Counted from the stretch's first letter, positions 44,631 to 57,482 are shown. The stretch is 64,000 nt of DNA from Elymus sibiricus (GCA_039707655.1 CM077676.1:184632936-184696935); one strand, 5' to 3'. Numbers and translations: made by a program. Notes: generated from the letters alone by a model not told the origin.

Positions 44631-46208
44631 TGAAAGCACATTTGCTCCCTTGGTGGTTTTGGTAATTCATAACAACATATATCTCATTGAACTAATGTCC
44701 ATTCAAGTTAAAGATTTTAGGATGTTCAATGATTGGCATGGCAAGGACTAGAGATGTGGACCCCTCAAAATGCTAAGGACATGGATTGGCAAAAGTTCAA
44801 GACTCTACATTTTTTGTTAAGTGATTCAAGATCACATTGAGTCCATAGGAAAGCCAATACTATTAAAAGGGGATGAGGTGTTGCTTAATGATCTTTTTGC
44901 TCAAGTGCTTAGTGACAGTACTCCAAAACCCTCAACCACTTTCTCCATCCAAATATGTCCAAAACCTACATTCTAACTCGGCCCCACCGAAATTTCCTAT
45001 CCGGAGCCACCGAGTTCATCTGGACTTAGCCACTGCCAAAACCCTAACAAATCGGATCCACCGATATGGATCTCGGTCCCACCAAGATGACCTTGCCAAC
45101 TCTCTGTAATCGTTTGCACTTACTTCGGTCCCACCGAGTTCTACAAATCAGTCGCACCGAGATGGCTTGCCAACTCTCTGTTGTCTTATTGCTTCACTTT
45201 GGTCCCACCGAGTTGATGCAATCGGTGCCACCGAGATGAGGTTTGCCCTGACCATTGCACATCGGTCCATCCGAGTTGTTCCAGTTGGTCCCACCGAGAT
45301 TCCTAACGTTCATATCTTTTACACAGTTCGGTACCACCGAGATTTCTGATCGGTGCCACTGAGTTGGGTCAAAAGTGTGTAACGGTTGGATTTAGTGTGG
45401 AGGCTATATATACCCCTCCACCCCTTCTTACTCAGTAAGGAGAGCTATCAGAACGTGCCTACACTTCCACCATACATTTTCTGAGAGAGAACCACCTACT
45501 CAAGTGTTGAGATCAAGAGATTCCATTCCAACCATTTGAACCTTGATTTCTAGCCTTTCCCAAGTTTCTTTCCACTCAAATCCTTCTTCCACCATAGCCA
45601 AATCTGTGAGGAGTTGTTTGAGTGTTGGGGAGACTATCATTTGAAGCACAAGAGCAAGGAGTTCATCAACAACACACCGTCTATTACCTTTTGGAGAGTG
45701 GTGTCTCCTAGATTGGTTAGGTGTCACTTGGGAGCCTCTGACATGATGTGGAGTTGAACCAAGGAGTTTGTAAGGGCAAGGAGATCGCCTACTTCGTGAA
45801 GATCTACCCCGAGTGAGGCTAGTCCTTCGTGGACATAAGCCATGATGGAATATACAAGGTTGCTTCTTCGTGGACCCTTCGTGAGTGGAGCCCTCCGTGG
45901 ACTCGTGCAGCCGTTACCCTCCATGGGTTGAAGTCTCCATCAACGTGGATGTACGATAGCACCACCTATCGGAATCACGCCAAAAACCACCGTGTCTTCA
46001 TTGCGTTTGAAATCTCCGATCCCCTCCTTTACTTACATATGCAATTGTCTACTTTCCGCTGCTACACTCTTAGAATTGCATGTGTAGGGTGATGCTTGAC
46101 TTGTATACTTGCTAAAATCTGCCTGCAACTAAAATTGGGAAAAGGTTAGGTTTTTATTTGGTCAAGTAGTCTAATCACCCCCCTTCTAGACATACTTTCG
46201 ATCCTACA
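44631..46208 (+). repeat. 3' LTR of element B
   Basis: 1578 bp, nearly identical to 36670-38244, followed by ATTAG. Confidence 0.9.
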
Positions 46209-46213
46209 ATTAG

Positions 46214-46928
46214 GATCGTCACCCTCCAAATAATTGGGCACCTTCTAGCTATAGTTGACTCATCTCCAGTCCCTTTTTCATCAAGTTTTATATTACTAAA
46301 TAAAGATTCAATAGGTGAGACACCAATCATTTTAATATCTTCATCATTACTACGATAAAAACCGGGTGGAATAGCTTTTTCTAGGAATTCTCGCTTAGCT
46401 CTCAACCAAGCGGTCCTTTTTTTACTTTCATTAATGGAGACATAGATAGCTTTAATAGACTCATTTATATCATGCTTGAGTGGCAAAATTTTAATTTTGA
46501 GATTTTCCACATCATGAGCAATTCTATCCATGTTCCTAGACATTTCATCAACTCTATTCAATTTTTCTTCTACCATAGCATTGAAAATCTTTTGCGAATT
46601 AATAAATTCTTTAATATTACTTTGAAGATCAGAGGGTATCCTATTATTATTATTATTATATGGATTACCATAGGAATTACCATAATTATTAGAGGAATTT
46701 CCAGGAAATGGTCTAGGATTGAAATTACCCCTATAAGCATTGTTGTTGAAATTATTTCTAGAGACAAAATTCACATCAATAGCATCGTTATTTTGCTCAA
46801 TCAAAGTAGACAATGGCACATCATTAGGATCAATATGAGCACGTTTACTAGCAACCAATTTCATAAGAGCATCCATCTTATCACTCAAAGTATTAATTTC
46901 TTCGATAGAATTTACCTTCTTACCAGTT
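46214..46928 (-). pseudogene. Sabrina-like Gag, C-terminal part
   Basis: Minus-strand frame with KMDALMKLVASKRAHID, an Asn/Gly/Tyr-rich stretch (about 30 Asn), then a helical segment (EKLNRVDEMSRNMDRIAHDVENLKIKIL) and a basic tail leading toward protease. A shift near 46240 separates it from the expected protease frame. Its N-terminal side was cut by the CACTA insertion and its C-terminal side by element B. No zinc knuckle is visible. Confidence 0.8.
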
Positions 46929-47039
46929 GAACACTACTGCAGGCGACCGCTAACGCGACACGTGAATCAGAGACCCCGCAACCAAACTGTGTGCGATGCA
47001 TGAAGCGCAAACGGTGTCGTAATAAAACCATCACCAATA

Positions 47040-47420
47040 AGAAGAACTGTTTGCAATGGCGGAGACATCAAGCACAATTCAGATTAAAGATGCGTGTGCG
47101 ATATGTGGCATACAGTTGATCCATATGAACTGTTTGCGATAAGCCAGAATAACAGAAACGGGTAGGTAGTTCGAGGTGTGTGCGATACACGGCGTACAGT
47201 TCACTCGGATGAACTGTTTGTGATTACCCAACACAACAGAAACGGTCAGACACTGTATGGTGTGTGCGATACACGGCATATAGTTCACTAGGATGAACTG
47301 TTTGTGATTACCCAACACAACAGAAATGGTTCAACTTAAGAAGATGTGTGTGATATGCAGCAAACAGGTCAGTAATCAGAAATGTGTTGGAAGACCGATA
47401 ATAACACAGATGATTGCTCC
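47040..47420. repeat. Left subterminal repeats of the CACTA element, 84-bp period
   Basis: GAACTGTTTG recurs at 47127, 47211 and 47295, with older copies around it, alternating with GTGTGCGATACACGGC. Transposase usually binds such arrays. Confidence 0.75.
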
Positions 47421-47847
47421 AAATAAGTCGTGTGTGTTGTAGGCAAACGCTTGTTGGTAAACAATTGTCAGCGATTGATGAAATCATCACCGACGGGTTC
47501 CGTAGTTTAATCCATGTGCGATGTGATTTGCTCAGTCTGCACAACATCTACACTCTCTGTGTACAGAACAATATTATTTTGTGTGAATAGTGTGCTCTGT
47601 TGGGCACACAAGATATATGGATCACACCCGTGGGCAAGCAATGTGCGCGCACGCGTCGTGCTAGTTCGCGCTTCCTTATATGCTAAGTTTCCATTAATTG
47701 ATGACGTTTTATGAACATGCCACCATTTCCCGCCATTTCCCCATCGGTTTCACGCCGCCACCCAGCGATTGCGCATAAGACTAGGTGGTGCGCGACACAC
47801 TGAGGCACAAGCGCAGCCTATAGCCCCTCTAGCTACCTTTTCCAAGC

Positions 47848-48537
47848 ATGCCAACCCACCGAAGCGCCGCCTCTGCCATCAACCTCCTCGACGAGGTAAA
47901 CAAGCAGACGCCACGGCCCGTCGAGGCCAAGGGCGTCCCCGGTAACGCGATGGACGACGCCGTGCTGCGCGTCATCGCCAGGGGTCAGCAGACCCTTGGT
48001 GGACGGCACTTCAGCGCCGCAGATCAAGAAAGGCAACTCAGCACTGAGAGGCTGCAGCTCGACGCACAACATGATCGGTGGTGCCCCGCAGGGCAAGATA
48101 GGTGCGTCCGCGCCGATAGGTTGTGGCTCGCCGCATAGCAAGACCGATGGACCGCCGCAGAGCGAGAGGCGCGGCACGCCGCACTGCAAGAGCGATTCCA
48201 TCGGCGCTTGCCTAATGTCGACAGGGCATTGCAGCTGGCTACACGGCCCGTCAGTAGTCCCATTCCTCGCCAGGAGTGGCCAGAGGCCGTCTGCGCCATA
48301 CTAGCACCAGAGGCCGGCCATGCCATGCTTGCACCGGACGCCGGCCGCGCCATTCGCATGGGTCGCACCATTCGCCTTATCCGCGGCCCGCTCGATGCCA
48401 ACACGCTGGTCGCTAGGCTCGAGCGCCTCCTTGGCCCAGGTGTCCACATAGGCGCAGTAGAGGAACATGGCCGTCGTATCCTCGAGCTGGTGATCTCCGA
48501 TGAAATAGCCAACTTGGAGCTCGAGATCGCGCTCTAG
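47848..48537 (+). pseudogene. CACTA-borne hypothetical gene 1
   Basis: One frame from ATG 47848 (MPTHRSAASAINLLDE) with a single TAG at 48136-48138 and an end at TAG 48535-48537; 23 more codons continue beyond that stop. GC-rich. The middle is helical (WTAAEREARHAALQERFHRR), the C-terminus Leu/Glu-rich. I do not recognise a domain. It may be a captured gene fragment. Confidence 0.5.
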
Positions 48538-48540
48538 ATG

Positions 48541-48910
48541 TACTGCGAGCATGTCAACCGCTTGGACGAACACCTGCACGAGTTCAGGCAGAGGCAAGAG
48601 CTACCGTAGGCGGGGGTGGTGGTCATGGACGCGTTTTATTTTGTTGAGTCATTTCGACGTTGATCGCTATGTATTCCCAACAATCATAATATTGCTCTGT
48701 TTTTTGCTTTGTTTCAATGTGTGTACTCTATTTTCCGCTCTTATATATTGTTCTGTTTCAATGTGTATGTTTTCCATTTTGTACATGTGGATGGTAAACA
48801 GCTAGATATAAATTAGTACGAAAACGAACAATACGTGATGATACTTAACTGGGATCCCATACTTAACTACTAAGTACAATGCATAAAATTGAAAACGAAC
48901 AATACTAAAA
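48541..48910. other. AT-rich spacer in the CACTA element
   Basis: Between the convergent ends of genes 1 and 2; T-rich, with no recognisable feature beyond a possible shared 3' untranslated region. Confidence 0.5.
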
Positions 48911-49527
48911 CTAATAATCCCTTCTGATGCGGCTAGTGTTTTGGCAGCCCCTCGCTAGCAGCTCCCTGGTGCGCGGCAGCTTCCCAGCACGAAGGGAGTT
49001 CTCCACTTCCTCCGCCTCGCAGCGCTTGACGTGCCGATCTGCCTCTTGCTGGCGGACGTGCGCGAACGATCTTGCCATTTCGTTGGGCGCCCACCGGAGA
49101 TCCTCATCATAGCACGCTAGAGCTTATCGGCCCACCTCCACGCAGCGATGAGGTGCCTAGCGCCTTTGGCCTTCCTAGCGAAGTACCGGCCGTCTTTGTA
49201 CACCTCGTTCGCACGTCGACACGCCCGCCGCCAAAGCTCCAGCTTCTCCTTTTCCCAGGCGGCCTCACGGGCTTCACAGGCCGCCTGGTACCTGGCGCGC
49301 TCCTCCGCCAACTCCTTCTTGAACGCCACTTGCCTGACTTTCTCAGCCGACGGCAGCGCTTTCCACAGACAAAGATTGTACTGGCCCCAAAACCACTATA
49401 AAGTTGGGGGTTCTGGCGCAACCACGTCTGATGGCGCGTAGGGGTCCTCCTCGTCGCTACTCTGCACCTGGATGTCCTCGCGGGGCGGCGCCTCCTCCTT
49501 GACAGGTGGGCAGATCATCGGCGCCAT
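48911..49527 (-). pseudogene. CACTA-borne hypothetical gene 2
   Basis: Minus strand, ATG at 49527 (MAPMICPPVKEEAPPRED), an acidic N-terminus, TAG at 49396-49398 (codon 44), then a helical Glu/Ala/Arg-rich part (FKKELAEERARYQAACEAREAAWEKEKLELWRR). A stop and one-base shift near 49117 lead to a second helical part (MARSFAHVRQQEADRHVKRCEAEEVEN) that ends at 48911. No known domain; convergent with gene 1. Confidence 0.5.
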
Positions 49528-49859
49528 GGCAGAGTTTTGTGAGAGAGAAGGGGGCGAGTGAGGAGAGAATGTAGATGAGAATGCAGGCGGGACGACGTGG
49601 GCGGGGTAGTATTTATTGGCGGCCAGAATCTAGATCGACAGGAGCAGTAGAAGCGCCGGTGGCCGGAATTTATGAGTACTATAGCTTGAATTACACACGA
49701 TTCCTGCATCAAAATCCGTGTGTGAAATAAATCGCCGACGGTTCCCAGGACTGAACCACGTCTGATTAATAACCCGTGCCACTCACCTTCCAAACCTCGC
49801 GGCGCGAAACAGAGTGCCAATCATGGGGGGCCCAGTTGTCTTGCCAGATATTAACATTT

Positions 49860-51028
49860 TCTTTCCAAATGTTTTGCATGAATGCTTATTTCGTGTTACC
49901 ATGATATTGTTGGAAAATGTATTACATAAATGATTTTTCCAACCCATGATGATATTCTGTTGCATGTACATGTAGTTCAAATTTGAATTAAAGCCATTAA
50001 ATGGTTAGAAACTCACTTAATGTCTTAAAAATGTCAAATAACCCCTGAAAATTTCCAAATTTTAACATGAAAGTTGTATTCATGCATGTTAACGGTAGAA
50101 AAAAAATGCCAAGCCATAAGAGGAAGCCACTGTCGGTTCGTCATCAAACATGCATATTCTTCCCTCTCAGAACCACGAGTCTTCTCGTGAGATGCTCCAA
50201 TTTGTGAGAGGTGTGTGCCAAAACTTTCATCAAAGTGGCCAATTCTTTTACCACGGCATCTTGCTGCCATTTCATGACATCAAGCAAGGTTTCATGTATT
50301 TCTGATCATTTTCAATTTTTTTGGAATTTAAAAGCCATGGTTCTCACTGTTTGTGTCCAAGCTTTGACACCAATATGTTTGAAAATTCCTTCCAATTTAC
50401 TGCATAGGGCATTAACTCGCACACAAGGACACAAATATGATTTTCCAACCCATGATGGTTTGCCGTTGCATGTACATGTAGTTCAAATTTGAATTACGGC
50501 CATTATATGGCAAAAAACTCACTTAATGTCTTAAACAGGTCAAATCAACACCGACAAATTCAAAAATTTAACATGACCGTTGCATTAGTGCATGTTAACG
50601 ATAGAAAAAAATTCAGGGTCATACGAGGAAGCGAGCACCGGTTCATCATCAAACATGCATTGTTCCCTCTTGGAACCACGTGTCCTCTCGCGAGATGCTC
50701 CGATTTGGGAGAGGTGTGTGCCAAAACTTTCGTCAAAGTGGCTAATTCTTTTACCATAGCAGCTTGGTGCCATTTCATGACATCAAGCAAGGTTTCATGT
50801 ATTTCTGATCATTTTTTATTTTTTTGGAATTTAAAAGCCATGGTTCTCACTGTTTGTGTCCAAGCCTTGACACCGATATGTTTGAAAATTCCTTCCAATT
50901 TACTGCACAGGGCATTAACTTGCACACAAGGACACAAATATGATTTTCCAACCCATGATGGTTTGCCGTTGCATGTACATGCAGTTCAAATTTGAATTAC
51001 GGCCATTATATGGCTAGAAACTCACTTA
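49860..51028. repeat. 505-bp tandem repeats in the CACTA element, left of the Copia insertion
   Basis: ACTCACTTA marks the unit at 50011, 50517 and 51020 (periods 506 and 503); a partial copy precedes. The array continues after the Copia element at 55945-56540. ORFs inside it recur with the unit and show no domain. Confidence 0.85.
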
Positions 51029-52743
51029 TGAAGGGGAACGCTGCATGAAAATCAAAAAAATTCCACCCAAGATCTAATCTAGGAGATGCATAGCAATGAG
51101 AGGGGAGTGTGTCTACATACCCTTGTAGACCAAAAGCGGAAGCATATAAAACGCGGTTGATGTAGTCGTACTCTTCGCGATCCAATCACGATCCAACCGA
51201 TCTAGCGCCGAACGGACGTCACCTCCAAGTTTAGCACACGTGTGGCTTGGTGACGTCTCCTCCTCCTTGATCCAGCAAGCGAAGGGGAAGAAGTAGACGG
51301 GATCTCAACCAGCATGACGGCATGGTGGAGATGGTGGTGGAGTTACTCCGGCAGGGCTTCACCAAGCCGTACCGGGACGAGGAGGTGGTAGAGAGGGGGA
51401 GGGGCTGCGCCAGGAGAAGGGTAAGGCTGCCCTCCCACCCCTCCTCTATTTATAGGAGTAAGGGGGAGGGGCGCAGCCCCCTTTACCCCTCCTCCAAGCA
51501 GGGGGCGGCGGCCCCTAGGGGGTGGAGTAGCCCCCAAGCAAGGGGGGCGCCCCTTTAGGGTTTCCCTACCAACCCTAGGGTGCATGGGCCTTGGGGGAAG
51601 GGGCGCCCAGCCCACTAGGGGCTGGTGGACCTTCCTCTACAGTCCATGTGGCCCCCCGGGGCATGTGGACCCCCCGGTGGACCCCCGAAACCCTTTCAGC
51701 ACTCCCGGTACAATACCGAAAAATCCCGAAACTTTTCCGGTGACCAAAATAGGACTTACCATATATAAATCTTTACCTCCAGACCATTCCGAAACTCATC
51801 GTGACGTCCGAGATCTCATCCGAGACTCCGAACAAAATTCGGTCACCAACGTACATATCCCAGTTCTACTCTAGCGTCAACGAACGTTAAGCGTGCGACC
51901 CTACGGGTTCGAGAATCATGTAGACATGACCGAGACACCTCTTCGGTCAATAACCAATAGTGGGACCTGGATGCCCATATTGGTTCCTACATATTCTACG
52001 AAGATCTTTATCGGTTGAACCACGATGTCAAGGATTCAATTAATCCCGTATGTAATTCCCTTTGTCCGGCGATATGTTACTTGCCCGATATTCGATCATC
52101 GGTATCTCCATACCTAGTTCAATCTTGTTACCGGCAAGTCTCTTTACTCGTTCCGTAATACAAGATCCTGTGACTAACTCATTAGCCACATTGCTTGCAA
52201 GCTCTTTACGATGTTGTATTACCGAGAGGTCCCAGAGATATCTCTCCGTCATACGGAGTGACAAATCCCAGTCTCGATCCATGCAACCCAACAGACACCT
52301 TCGGAGATACCTGTAGAGCACCTTTATGATCACCCAGTTATGAAGTGACATTTGATAGCACACAAGGCATTCCTCGAGTATCTGGGAGTGACATGATCTC
52401 ATGGTCTAAGGAACAGATACTTGACATGAAGAAAGCTGTAGCAAATAACTAAACGATCTGATGCTAAGCTTACGGTTGGGTCTTGTCCATCACATCATTC
52501 TCCTAATGATGTGATCCCGTTATCAAATGACAAATCATGTCTATGGTTAGGAAACCTCAACAATCTTTGATCAATGAGCTAGTCTTGTAGAGGCTCACTA
52601 GGGACATGTTGTTGTTTATATATTCACACATGTATTTAAGTTTCCGATAAATACAATTCTAGCATGAATAATAAACATTTATCATGAACAAGGAAATATG
52701 ATAATAACCAATTTATTATTGCCTCTAGGGCATATTTCCAATA
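51029..52743 (-). repeat. 3' LTR of the Angela/BARE-like element
   Basis: 1715 bp, plus-strand start TGAAGGGGAACG, end CATATTTCCAATA. Its right half is repeated at 55136-55944. Confidence 0.9.
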
Positions 52744-52756
52744 GTCTCCCACTTGA
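52744..52756 (-). promoter_or_regulatory. Polypurine tract of the Angela/BARE-like element
   Basis: The minus strand reads CAAGTGGGAGAC next to the 3' LTR, the usual PPT of this group. Confidence 0.8.
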
Positions 52757-52969
52757 ACTAGAGTCAATAATCTAGTTTACATTGTAATGAATCTAACACC
52801 CATGGAGTCATGGTGTTGATCATGTTTTGCTCGCGGAAGAGGTTTAGTCAACGGGTCTGCCACATTCAGTTCCGTATGTACTTTTGCAAATCTTTACGTC
52901 TACAATGCTCTGCTTGGAGCTACTCCAGCTAACTGCTCCACTATTCAATACGTATCCGGATTGAGAATT

Positions 52970-55135
52970 TTAGTCATCTGCATCAATGTCAAAACTATCA
53001 TCGACGTAACCCTTTACGACGAGCTTATCTTCATCTCCATAAACGAGAAACATGTCCTTAGTCCTCTTCAGGTACTTGAGGATATTCCTGACCGCTGTCC
53101 AAGGATCTACTCCTGGATCACTTTGGTACCTCCCTGCCAGACTTATGGCAAGGCACACATCAGGTCTGGTACACAGCATGGCATACATTGTAGAGCCTAT
53201 GGCTGAGGCATAGGGGACGACTTTCATCCTTTCTCTTTCTTCTACCGTGGTCGGGCTTTGAGTCCTACTCAACTTCACACCTTGCAACACAAGCAAGAAC
53301 CCCTTCTTTGACTGGTCCATTTTGAACTTCTTCAAAATCTTGTCAAGGTATGTGCTCTGTGAAAGTCCTAGCAGGCGTCTCGATCTATCTCTATATATCT
53401 TGATGCCCAATCTGTAAGCAGCTTCACCCAGGTCTTTCATTGAAAAACTCTTGTTCAAATAACCCTTTGTGCTTTCCAGAAATTCTATATCATTACCAAT
53501 CAACAATATGTCATCCACATATAATATTAGAAATGTTACAGAGCTCCCACTCACTTTCTTGTAAATACAAGCTTCTTCGTAAGTTTGTATAAAACCAAAA
53601 ACTTTGATCACCTCATCAAAACGTATATTCCAACTCCGAGATGCTTGCACCAGTCCATAGATGGATCGTTGGAGCTTGCATGCCTTATTAGCATCCTTAG
53701 GATCGACAAAACCTTCGGGCTGCATCATATACAACTCTTCCTTAAGAAACCCGTTAAGGAACGCTGTTTTGACGTCCATCTGCCAAATTTCATAATCATA
53801 AAATGCGGTAATTGCTAACATGATTCTAACAGACTTAAGCATCACTATGGGTGAGTAAGTCTCATCGTAGTCAACCCCTTGAATTTGTCGGAAACCCTTT
53901 GCGACAAGTCGAGCTTTATAGACGGTGACATTACCATCAGCGTTTGTCTTCTTCTTAAAGATCCATTTATTCTCAATGGCATGCCGATCATCGGTCAAGT
54001 CCACCAAAGTCCATACTTTGTTCTCATGCATGGATCCTATCTCTGATTTCATGGCCTCAAGCCATTTGTTGGAATCCGGGCTCATCATTGCTTCTTCATA
54101 GTTCGTAGGTTCGCCGTTATCTAACAACATGACTTCCAGGACTGGATTACGATACCACTCTGGTGTGGAACGTACCCTGGTCGACCTACGAAGTTCAGTA
54201 GTAACTTGATCCGAAGTTCCATGATCATCATCATTAGCTTCCTCTCTGGCTAGTGTAGGTATCACGGGAACTTCTTTCTGTGATGTGCTACTTTCCAATT
54301 CGGTAGAAGGTACAATTACCACATCAAGTTCTACTTTCCTCCCACTCACTTCTTTCAAGAGAAACTCCTTCTCTAGAAAGGACCCATTCTTGGCAACAAA
54401 GATTTTGCCCTCGGATCTATGATAGAAGGTATACCCAATGGTCTCTTTAGGGTATCCTATGAAGGCGCACTTCTCCGCTTTGGGTTCGAGCTTATCAGGC
54501 TGAAGCCTTTTGACATAAGCGTCGCATCCCCAAACTTTAAGAAATGACAGCTTAGGTTTCTTGCCAAACCATAACTCATACGGTGTTGTCTCAACGGATT
54601 TAGACGGTGCCCTGTTTAAAGTGAATGTGGCTGTCTCTAATGCATAACCCCAAAATGACAGTGGCAAATCGGTAAGAGACATCATAGAACGCACCATATC
54701 CAATAGAGTACGATTACGACGTTCGGACACACCATTACGATGTGGTGTTCCAGGTGGCGTGTGCTGTGAAACAATTCCACATTGTCTTAAATGCATACCA
54801 AACTCGTAACTCAAATATTCACCTCCATGATCAGATCATAGAAATTTAATTTTCATATTAAGATGATTCTCTACTTCACTCTGAAACTCCTTGAACTTTT
54901 CAAATGTTTTAGACTTGTGTTTCATTAAGTAAATATATCCATATCTACTCAAATCATCCGTGAAGGTAAGAAAATAACGATATCCACCACGTGCTTCAAC
55001 ACTCATCGGACCACATACATCGGTATGTATTATTTCCAACAAGTCACTTGCCCGCTCCATTGTACCGGAAAACGGGGTTTTAGTCATCTTGCCCATAAGG
55101 CATGGTTCACATGTCTCAAATGATTCATAATCAAG
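52970..55135 (-). pseudogene. Copia integrase and reverse transcriptase (partial pol)
   Basis: Minus strand. Starts abruptly within the integrase zinc region (ETCEPCLMGKMTK), then the core: Asp in IHTDVCGPM, Asp in SDHGGEY, Glu in GVSERRNRT. A TGA at 54836-54838 (Arg CGA expected) lies just before the second Asp. Then come RT motifs ENKWIFKKKTNADG, WQMDVKTAFLNG and the catalytic YVDDILLIGND, and the start of RNase H (VVKGYVDDSFD). Downstream of 52970 RNase H is stopped and carries deletions. The 614-codon frame is intact over RT. Confidence 0.92.
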
Positions 55136-55944
55136 ACCCCTCTCCGATCAATAACCAATAGCGGGACCTGGATGCCCATATTGGTTCCTAGATATTGTAC
55201 GAAGATCTTTATTGGTTGAACCACGATGTCAAGGATTCAATTAATCCCGCATGTAATTCCCTTTGTTCGGCGATATGTTACTTGCCCGAGATTCGATCAT
55301 CGATATCTCCATACCTAGTTCAATCTCGTTACTGGCAAGTCTCTTTACTCGTTCCATAATACAAGATCCCGTGACTAACTCATTAGCCACATTGCTTGCA
55401 AGCTCTTTACGATGTTGTATTACCGAGAGGGCCCAGAGATATCTCTCTGTCATACGGAGTGACAAATCCCAGTCTCGATCCATGCAACCCAACAGACACC
55501 TTCGAAGATACCTGTAGAGCACCTTTATGATCACCCAGTTACGAAGTGACGTTTGATAGCACACAAGGCATTCCTCTAGTATCCGGGAGTGACATGATCT
55601 CATGGTCTAAGGAACAGATACTTGACATGAAGAAAGCAATAGGAAATAACTAAACGATCTGATGCTAAGCTTACGGTTGGGTCTTGTCCATCACATCATT
55701 CTCCTAATGATGTGATCCCATTATCAAATGAAAACTCATGTCTATGGTTAGGAAACCTTAATCATCTTTGATCAACGAGCTAGTCTTGTAGAGGCTCACT
55801 AGGGACATGGTGTTGTTTATATATTCACACATGTATTTAAGTTTCTGGTCAATACAATTCTAGCATGAATAATAAACATTTATCATGAACAAGGAAATAT
55901 GATAATAACCAATTTATTATTGCCTCTAGGGCATATTTCCAACA
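55136..55944 (-). repeat. Truncated 5' LTR of the Angela/BARE-like element
   Basis: About 809 bp matching 51930-52743, ending ...TTTCCAACA before ACTTA. The junction to integrase near 55136 marks the internal deletion. Confidence 0.88.
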
Positions 55945-56540
55945 ACTTAAAGTCTTAAAAAGGTCAAATCAACAATGAAAATTTCAAAAATTTAACATGG
56001 CCATTGCATTAGTGCATGTTAACGGTAGAAAAAATTTAGGTCATACGAGTAAACGAGCACCGGTTCATCATCAAACATGCATTGTTCCCTCTCGGAACCA
56101 CGTGTCTTCTCGTGAGATGCTCCGATTTGTGAGAGGTCTGTGTCAAAACTTCCGTCAAATTAGCCAATTCTTTTACCACTGCATCTTGGTACCCTTTCAT
56201 GACATCAAGCAAGGTTTCATGTATTTTTGATCATTTTTGAATTTTTTGGAATTTAAAAGCCATGGTTCTCACTGTTTGTGTCCCAGCCGTGACACCAATA
56301 TGTTTGAAAATTCCTTCCAATTTACTGCACAAGGCATTAACTCGCACACAAGGACACAAATATGATTTTCCAACCCATGATGGTTTGCCGTTGCATGTAC
56401 ATGCAATTCAAATTTGAATTACAGCCATTATATGGCTAGGAACTCACTTAATGTCTTAAAAAGGTCAGATGAACCCTGAAAAATTCCAAATTTTAACATG
56501 ACACTTGTATCAGTGCATGTTAACGGTACAAAAAAATTTG
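55945..56540. repeat. 505-bp tandem repeats, continuation right of the Copia insertion
   Basis: Completes the third unit (to 56441) and begins a fourth (56442-56540). Confidence 0.8.
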
Positions 56541-56711
56541 AACAATTTCCATCACCATCCGTTGCCAGTGTACTCCAAATTAGTCTGCCACTTGTAATTA
56601 AAAAATGGACTACATCGCACATAGTTGGTTATAAGAACCGTTTGCGATGAAAATTCGCGGGTCTTTTTATGTCTTCCTCCATAAGCTTCGCCGGATTCGT
56701 CTGCTCAAGCG

Positions 56712-57482
56712 TTGTTCACCCCCGAATCCTCGAGTCCCCGATACCCATTCCCCATCCCCTTCTTGCAAAGAATGACACCATGGAGATGCTTCGTGAGGGC
56801 TCGTACAGTCGTCGGGTCCTCCCCGAGCGGCTCCGCCTCCGCCGAGAGCGCGGCCGCATCCGTCGAGAGGGCGTCTGCTGCAGCCGATAGGGCAGCTGCA
56901 GCAGCCGAGATGGCTACAGCTGCTACTGCGATGGCGGCTGGAAACACCGAGAGCGCTCGAGCAGCCGTCCGTGCCGCGGAGGTCGCCCTGGCCCGGGTCG
57001 AGGCCATCCACTCCCAGGTTGAGGACGCCCACGCCAAGATATTCCAAGCCTCCTCGGAATCCAGCATGTACCCCACGTCCGAAAAGGCAGCGTAGGCCAT
57101 GGAGCCCCTGCTTCCTCATGAGATCGCTGAGCGGGAGCTGGAGATGCAGGAGGCAGTGGAGATCGAGGAGCGCTGGGAGGAGGAGTTCCGCATGGCTAAG
57201 GAGGAGGTAGAGAGCCGCCTGTCCATCGAGGAATCGGCGGTGGAGTACCAACGCGAGCTCTGGCGCCGCCACTACTATGACTATTACAACCTTGAGGGCG
57301 GCCTCGAGTACGAGGACGAGGACGACGACGTGGTCGACTTTAGCCTGGGGGGTGCGGAGTCCACTAGCGGCGACATGTCGCCAGGACAAGTCATCGACAT
57401 CTCATCTTACACCGGCGAGGCATATGGCGGCGGCGCGTCGGCGGCTTTGTTTAAATTATGCGTACTTAGCCTTTGTTTATAA
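56712..57482 (+). pseudogene. CACTA-borne hypothetical gene 3
   Basis: One frame of 257 codons with a single TAG at 57093-57095. The first half holds an Ala-rich helical repeat (AAASVERASAAADRAAAAAEMATAA). The second half is Glu-rich (EIAERELEMQEAVEIEERWEEEFRMAKEEVE), with YQRELWRRHYYDYYN and an acidic run EDEDDD. Start uncertain. No known domain; probably a captured or element-specific protein. Confidence 0.5.

Larger units (their letters stand above)
36670..46208 (+). mobile_element. Pol-less SIRE/Maximus-like Copia element B
   Basis: 9,539 bp with perfect duplication ATTAG (36665-36669 and 46209-46213). Same layout as element C: LTR (1575 bp), PBS, Gag, spacer with internal promoter, second ORF, PPT, LTR (1578 bp). 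It is inserted between the Gag C-terminus and the protease of the Sabrina-like host, in opposite orientation. Confidence 0.92.
51029..55944 (-). mobile_element. Angela/BARE-like Copia element with a large internal deletion
   Basis: Duplication ACTTA (51024-51028 and 55945-55949). On the minus strand: truncated 5' LTR (55944 to about 55136), then directly the middle of integrase, RT, degenerate RNase H, PPT and a full 3' LTR of 1715 bp. The deletion removed the second half of the 5' LTR, PBS, Gag, protease and the start of integrase. The LTR (minus start TGTTGGAAATATGCCC) matches the BARE/Angela/WIS group. Confidence 0.92.

Noticed and set aside
50034..50995. ORFs recurring every 505 bp (both strands)
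   Set aside because: Products of a tandem repeat without recognisable domain or start context.
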